NCBI GenBank assembly: GCA_007375915.1
Contig: VMFF01000016.1
Span: 1 to 11,132, forward strand
Direction: 5' to 3'
DNA from: Candidatus Doudnabacteria bacterium Gr01-1014_77
Lineage (GTDB): Bacteria; Patescibacteriota; Doudnabacteria; UBA920; VMFF01
DNA length: 11,132 bases
The stretch's first letter is position 1. Every line of letters starts with the position of its first letter. Shown piece by piece: positions 7,750-11,132 of the stretch. The notes below the pieces were generated by a model. The model worked only from the letters and a program-made list of their open reading frames with translations. It did no database searches and was not told the DNA's origin. A program made the position numbers and the translations under genes.

Positions 7750-8676
7750 ATGCATAAAAACGAAAAGGTTATCATTGTTAAAGACCTAAAAAAGGAGTAC
7801 AAAGACGTCCAAGCACTAAGAGGCGTTAGTTTTGAGGTGAATCGTAATGAAATCTTTGGCATCCTAGGTCCTAATGGAGCGGGTAAAACCACAACTCTTG
7901 AAATCATAGAAGGGTTAAAACAACAAAGTTCTGGTACTTGTACTGTTCTTGGGTTGGATAACCAAACTCAAACCGCTTTAATAAAAAAGAGAATAGGCGT
8001 TCAATTACAAAGCAGCGAGTATTTAAACTACATGAGTTTAGAAGAACTTTTAATTTTGTTCGGAAGTTTGTACAAAGAAAAGATTGATCCAATTGCATTG
8101 CTCAAACATGTTGGTTTAGAGGATCGTGGAAAGAGTGTTGTTAAATCATTATCTGGCGGACAAAAACAACGCTTTACTATTGCAACAGCTTTAGTGCATA
8201 AACCAGAGATTCTTTTTCTTGATGAACCTACTACTGGTCTTGATCCACAAGCCCGAAGAGAAATGTGGGACTTTATTAAAGAACTTAACAAACAAAACAT
8301 AACAATTGTTATGACAACGCATTACATGGAAGAAGCAGAGTATCTATGTAACCGTGTTGCTATTATGGATTCAGGAAAAATCTTAAAAATGGATAGCCCA
8401 GAAGGATTGATTGCTTCTTTGAATCGTCTTTACAAGTTAAGTTTTTTTGTTGAAGCCCCAATGCCTAAAGATTTTTTTGATGAGTTTAAATCCGTTGAAA
8501 ATCTAAAAGAAGAATATCCCAAAGTAACTCTTGATCTTGGAGACGTAGAAGAATTACCAGGTATTGTTCAGAAATTAAAATCTAGTAATATTGAATACAA
8601 GTTTCTAAACTTAAAAACAGCTAAACTTGAAGATGTGTATTTACACTTAACAGGCCATGCCTATTCTGAGGAGTAA
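7750..8676 (+). CDS. ABC-2 type exporter, ATP-binding subunit
   Basis: Cytoplasmic ATPase of an ABC exporter of the DrrA/NatA/CcmA kind; it powers the permease encoded next to it. It has 308 residues. The Walker A motif GPNGAGKT is at 40-47, a Q-loop glutamine at about 87, the signature LSGGQKQR at 134-141, Walker B ILFLDEP at 154-160 with catalytic E159, and the switch histidine H191 in MTTHYMEEAE. All residues needed for ATP hydrolysis are present. Residues 225-308 form the usual C-terminal extension of this family. The frame is open 15 codons further upstream (ATG at 7705, also 7732), but those starts lie upstream of or within the TATAAT box and none has a ribosome binding site. The start at 7750 fits a leaderless mRNA and aligns with family N-termini. 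The substrate (lipid, drug, peptide or polysaccharide) cannot be told. Confidence 0.93.
   Translation: MHKNEKVIIVKDLKKEYKDVQALRGVSFEVNRNEIFGILGPNGAGKTTTLEIIEGLKQQSSGTCTVLGLDNQTQTALIKKRIGVQLQSSEYLNYMSLEELLILFGSLYKEKIDPIALLKHVGLEDRGKSVVKSLSGGQKQRFTIATALVHKPEILFLDEPTTGLDPQARREMWDFIKELNKQNITIVMTTHYMEEAEYLCNRVAIMDSGKILKMDSPEGLIASLNRLYKLSFFVEAPMPKDFFDEFKSVENLKEEYPKVTLDLGDVEELPGIVQKLKSSNIEYKFLNLKTAKLEDVYLHLTGHAYSEE
8668..8673 (+). promoter_or_regulatory. Shine-Dalgarno of the permease gene inside the ATPase stop region
   Basis: GAGGAG forms the last two glutamate codons of the ATPase gene, directly before its TAA and 9 bases before the permease ATG at 8683. Ribosomes finishing the ATPase can reinitiate here, so translational coupling is likely. 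The permease has this good site while the ATPase has none. Confidence 0.75.
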
Positions 8677-8682
8677 CTTTTA

Positions 8683-9384
8683 ATGTTTATTTCTTTCTGG
8701 CAACTTTTCTTAACAAACTTTAGAATGCTCTACCGTAACTGGAGAGGAATGTTCTTTAATATTTTTCTTCCAGTATTTTTGTATTTAGCAATAAGCAAGA
8801 TAAGCGGGAATGCTCCTGGAAGCAACACAATAACTTACTCTGAGTATCTTCTTCCAGGGATTATTGCTATGACAATAATGCAGACTGGAATATTTTCTCT
8901 TGCCTATTGGCTTGTTGATCTAAAGGCTCGTGGAGTCATTAAAAGACTGCTAGTAACGCCCCTTTCTAATTTTGAAATGGTTGGTTCTTTGATTGCTTCA
9001 AGGCTTGTTTTAATGGCTATTCAGATAGGTATAATCATATTTATTGGAATTTGGTACTTTAAAACATCTATTCCAGGAAGTGGCTTAGCAATCCTATTAT
9101 TAATGATTATGGGTGGTGCTGTGTTCTTGGGTATAGGGTTTGCGGTTTCAAGTTTTGCTAAAACCTTTGAAGAAGCTGCACCTATTACAACAATATTGAA
9201 CTTGTTATTCACGTTCCTTGGAAATATATTTTTCCCAACTAACAATCTACCCGTTGTTTTAAAAGTCATTGCCTCTAAGTTACCAATAACTTACTCTACA
9301 AGATTAGTTTTTCATAGTTATGTTTGGTTCGTTCGCATACTCTGGATTAAACCCAGCTTTGATCTGAACCAACTTTTTCTTTAA
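8683..9384 (+). CDS. ABC-2 type exporter, membrane permease, apparently shortened at the C-terminus
   Basis: Integral membrane partner of the ATPase, 233 residues. Hydrophobic segments lie at about 23-40, 55-77, 100-124, 133-157 and 168-186. This matches the first five of the six helices usual for ABC-2 permeases. The coupling-helix-like stretch ARGVIKRLLVTPLSNFEMV (82-100) and the late family motif LPITYSTR (200-207) are present. After residue 207, family members normally continue through a sixth helix. Here the chain instead ends with 26 residues rich in aromatic and basic residues, which are read antisense to the end of tsaB. Other frames stop quickly, so a simple single frameshift is not evident. 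The stop codon is followed two bases later by a terminator, which suggests the short form is the real gene. Whether it still transports is uncertain. Confidence 0.85.
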   Translation: MFISFWQLFLTNFRMLYRNWRGMFFNIFLPVFLYLAISKISGNAPGSNTITYSEYLLPGIIAMTIMQTGIFSLAYWLVDLKARGVIKRLLVTPLSNFEMVGSLIASRLVLMAIQIGIIIFIGIWYFKTSIPGSGLAILLLMIMGGAVFLGIGFAVSSFAKTFEEAAPITTILNLLFTFLGNIFFPTNNLPVVLKVIASKLPITYSTRLVFHSYVWFVRILWIKPSFDLNQLFL

Positions 9385-9693
9385 TAACCCTTTTAAATCC
9401 GAAGGGTTTTCTTTTTGATCAATGGCATATGCCTGTATTCCTAAAGCATCTGCAAAAGCCAAAGCAAGAGAAACACCAAGTCTTACTCCAGTAAAAGAAC
9501 CTTTTCCAACTACAACAATTATTTTCTTTATGTCTTGTAGCTTGGTCTTTTGTTCTTTAAGAAATATTTCTAAACGCTCTGTTGTTTTTTCTAGCTCTGG
9601 ATGAGAAATATGAATCTTTTTCTGCTTAATCTTCTCCCCTATTAAAGCAAAGTGTAGTTTTTCAAAATCCGCGCTGTTTATATACAAAATCAT
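9304..9693 (-). CDS. tsaB: TsaB-like tRNA t6A37 biosynthesis protein, short form
   Basis: TsaB is the non-catalytic ASKHA-fold partner of TsaD in making N6-threonylcarbamoyladenosine at position 37 of ANN-decoding tRNAs in the cytoplasm. It has 129 residues against roughly 230 in E. coli. The diagnostic motif GKGSFTGVRLGV is at 63-74 (usual form GPGSFTG(V/I/L)R). The N-terminal strand MILYINSAD replaces the usual LAIDTAT. The C-terminal half of the ASKHA fold is missing, but the end, NPEYANEPNITMKN, resembles the terminal P-x-Y motif of longer TsaB proteins, so the gene appears to have an internal loss rather than a broken end. Its ATG overlaps the murE stop as ATGA, and GAGGAA sits 8 bases upstream. 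Its last 26 codons overlap the permease gene, and codons 93-103 contain the permease terminator on the other strand. Confidence 0.82.
   Translation of the reverse strand: MILYINSADFEKLHFALIGEKIKQKKIHISHPELEKTTERLEIFLKEQKTKLQDIKKIIVVVGKGSFTGVRLGVSLALAFADALGIQAYAIDQKENPSDLKGLLKKKLVQIKAGFNPEYANEPNITMKN
9386..9416 (+). terminator. Rho-independent terminator of the ABC exporter operon, inside tsaB coding sequence
   Basis: AACCCTT (9386-9392), a 9-base loop, AAGGGTT (9402-9408), then TTCTTTTT form a plus-strand intrinsic terminator that begins two bases after the permease TAA. The same bases encode tsaB residues 93-103 on the other strand. The minus-strand RNA could form the stem, but it lacks a U-run after it, so tsaB should not be terminated. 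Confidence 0.82.
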
Positions 9694-10958
9694 TTTAACA
9701 GTTCCTCAATGATTCTTTTTTCATCCCACTCTATTCTTTCATTTCCTGGTAACACCAAGAACTGTTCTGATCCTTTTCCTGTGATGATTAAAATATCATC
9801 TGTTTGAGCTAATTGAATTGCAGCTCGTATAGCTTCTTTACGATCTAATATTGTTAAAACTTTGATGTTTTCTTTTCGGTTTGGATTCGTTGCAATTCCT
9901 TTTTCAATATCTCCTGCTATTTCTTCAGGGTCTGAATCATACACATCATCGTTAGTGATGATTATCACATCAGAATAACTAGAAGAGATTTTTCCAAATT
10001 CAAAACGTTTTGATGAATCTCTGTGACCGCCAGTTGAACCAAAAACATGAATTAACTTAGCATGTGGCATCATAGCAACTGCTTTTAACGCACTACTCAT
10101 ACCAGCAGGCTCTGGAGCATAGTCTAGGTATACCTTAAAGCCTTTTTGGTTTTCTATTAACTGCATTCTCCCTGGTATTTCAATGATTTGATCAAGTGCT
10201 TTTTGAATGATATGAGGGTCGTTAACGCCTAATTTAGAAGCACAAGCAACTGCCATTAAAGCATTGTATGCATTAAATTCTCCTGGTAAATGCACTTTAA
10301 AGGTGTTGCCTTCAAATTCAAACTCTGTTGAATTATGCTTACTATCCTTTAATGATATACCGAATGTTTCTGAGGCTTTAAAAGCACCATAAAAGCTGGA
10401 GTGTTTGTCATCTAGATTTAAACCAATGATCTTGTGTTTCTTTTTTGAATGTTCTAATGCTTTGAAAAGCTTTGCTTTTGCTAGTTTGTATTTTTCAAAA
10501 CCTCCATGTGCTTCAAGATGAGCATCTGTTAGGTTGGTTATTAACGCAACGTCAAAATCAATTCCTAAATGTCTGTTCTGAGAAAGTCCTTCTGAAGTGC
10601 ATTCAACTATTGCATGAGTGCAACCAACTGCTACCATCTCAGCAAGCTCTCTTTGCAACAAAAATCTTCCTGGCATGCTCATACCATGTTTGTTCAAAGT
10701 TGTTTTTCTTCCATCATAGAATTCTACTGTTGTTATATATCCAGTTTGTTTACCTGCTTGATTTAAAATCTTTGAAAGTATTTGTGTAGTGGTTGATTTT
10801 CCACTTGTTCCAGTAATCCCTATCACTGTCATTTTTCTTGCTGGAAATCCATACCAAACCGCAGCTAGGTATGCTAAAAATCCGTGCCCAAACGGACGGA
10901 TTTTTTTAAGCCAAGATTTAGGCAATATTGCTTTGATGATGTTTAGAAAAAATTGCAT
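9690..10958 (-). CDS. murE: MurE-like Mur ligase lacking the usual N-terminal domain
   Basis: ATP-dependent amino-acid ligase of the Mur family, most like MurE, which adds the third residue to UDP-MurNAc-L-Ala-D-Glu in peptidoglycan precursor synthesis. It has 422 residues, shorter than the roughly 490 usual for MurE. The first 43 residues are basic plus a short hydrophobic stretch (FLAYLAAVWYGF, 27-38) in place of the UDP-binding domain. The P-loop GTSGKST is at 50-56, TNLTDAHLEAHG at 141-152, the likely carbamylated lysine K161, and LPGEFNAYNALMA at 224-236. PGRM is at 262-265, followed by LDYAPEPAG where DYAHTP is usual; GSTGGHRDSSKR is at 307-318. The side-chain-specificity spot reads TNDDVYDSDP rather than the DNPR of diaminopimelate enzymes, and GKGSEQ replaces GKGHE. 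The start is 13 bases after the preceding gene, with a weak GAGA just before the ATG. It is coupled to tsaB through ATGA. Confidence 0.85.
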   Translation of the reverse strand: MQFFLNIIKAILPKSWLKKIRPFGHGFLAYLAAVWYGFPARKMTVIGITGTSGKSTTTQILSKILNQAGKQTGYITTVEFYDGRKTTLNKHGMSMPGRFLLQRELAEMVAVGCTHAIVECTSEGLSQNRHLGIDFDVALITNLTDAHLEAHGGFEKYKLAKAKLFKALEHSKKKHKIIGLNLDDKHSSFYGAFKASETFGISLKDSKHNSTEFEFEGNTFKVHLPGEFNAYNALMAVACASKLGVNDPHIIQKALDQIIEIPGRMQLIENQKGFKVYLDYAPEPAGMSSALKAVAMMPHAKLIHVFGSTGGHRDSSKRFEFGKISSSYSDVIIITNDDVYDSDPEEIAGDIEKGIATNPNRKENIKVLTILDRKEAIRAAIQLAQTDDILIITGKGSEQFLVLPGNERIEWDEKRIIEELLK

Positions 10959-10971
10959 TTTCTCAAACTAA

Positions 10972-11132
10972 TTATTCAGGTGAGGTAATTCTTCTCTTTC
11001 TAACATTTAGTTCTTGTTTTTCTATGCTTTTGTTTTGTTCTTTAACAGCTTTAATAACCTTTTTAACTAATCTTTGTGGGTCAGTATCATAGATTACGTT
11101 TTTGCTTCCACGTTTTGCGACTTTTAAGATAT
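10972..11132 (-). CDS. C-terminal end of an unidentified protein (partial at the window edge)
   Basis: The last 52 codons of a minus-strand frame that enters from the right edge and stops with TAA at 10974-10972. It is too short to appear as a complete open frame because its start lies outside the window. The visible peptide begins ILKVAKRGSKNVIYDTDPQ and continues with a lysine-rich, probably helical stretch ending in RKRRITSPE. There is no membrane segment or cysteine motif. I do not recognise the family. Codon use and base composition resemble the neighbouring genes. It lies only 13 bases upstream of the murE-like gene in the same direction, so it is probably the preceding operon gene. Confidence 0.7.
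   Translation of the reverse strand, partial: ILKVAKRGSKNVIYDTDPQRLVKKVIKAVKEQNKSIEKQELNVRKRRITSPE

Noticed and set aside
9690..9692. UGA read as glycine, as in Gracilibacteria and Absconditabacteria
   Set aside because: TGA closes the murE frame in a typical ATGA overlap with tsaB, glycines in conserved motifs are encoded by GGN codons, and no in-frame TGA interrupts rpoB or rpoC.
10972..11132. DTDPQRLVKKVI in the partial gene as a histidine-kinase ATP-binding N-box
   Set aside because: The resemblance to D-x-DPxRL is superficial. The protein ends about 35 residues later without the G-boxes that must follow, so a histidine kinase is not supported.

Overview
The window looks like a piece of chromosome from a Candidate Phyla Radiation (Patescibacteria) bacterium. 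It is AT-rich and uses the standard bacterial code, with ATG starts and TAA or TGA stops. Supporting signs are a MurE-type ligase without its usual N-terminal domain, a TsaB of only about 130 residues, an RpoC with a long charged insertion near its N-terminus, and rpoB that is not preceded by rplJ-rplL. The placement rests on family knowledge and cannot be narrowed to a class from the sequence alone.

Layout, left to right. Positions 1-30 hold a strong hairpin-plus-T-run terminator. Positions 37-7422 carry rpoC and rpoB on the minus strand, transcribed rpoB then rpoC with 21 bases between them; both are full length with all catalytic motifs. Positions 7423-7749 are a divergent control region. 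It has a perfect-consensus sigma-70-type promoter for rpoB (TTGACA, 16 bases, TATAAT), a duplicated -35 block, a leader hairpin touching the rpoB ribosome binding site, and a separate TATAAT for the rightward genes. Positions 7750-9384 hold a two-gene ABC-2 type exporter on the plus strand: an ATPase that looks leaderless and a permease translated from a good Shine-Dalgarno. Positions 9304-11132 carry a minus-strand operon: an unidentified partial gene, then a MurE-like ligase, then tsaB, the last two joined by an ATGA overlap.

The genes fall into three groups: core transcription (RpoB, RpoC), a small exporter of unknown substrate, and a housekeeping operon pairing cell-wall precursor synthesis (MurE-like) with t6A tRNA modification (TsaB). 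I saw no mobile element, CRISPR array, tRNA or rRNA.

The most unusual spot is the convergent junction at 9304-9416. The permease and tsaB overlap by 81 bp in exactly antiparallel codon register. The permease ends in this overlap without its expected last membrane helix. Its apparent rho-independent terminator lies inside tsaB coding sequence. The second point of interest is the rpoB/ABC divergent promoter pair: both show TATAAT-N6-ATGCAT, which places an ATG at the predicted transcription start of each side.
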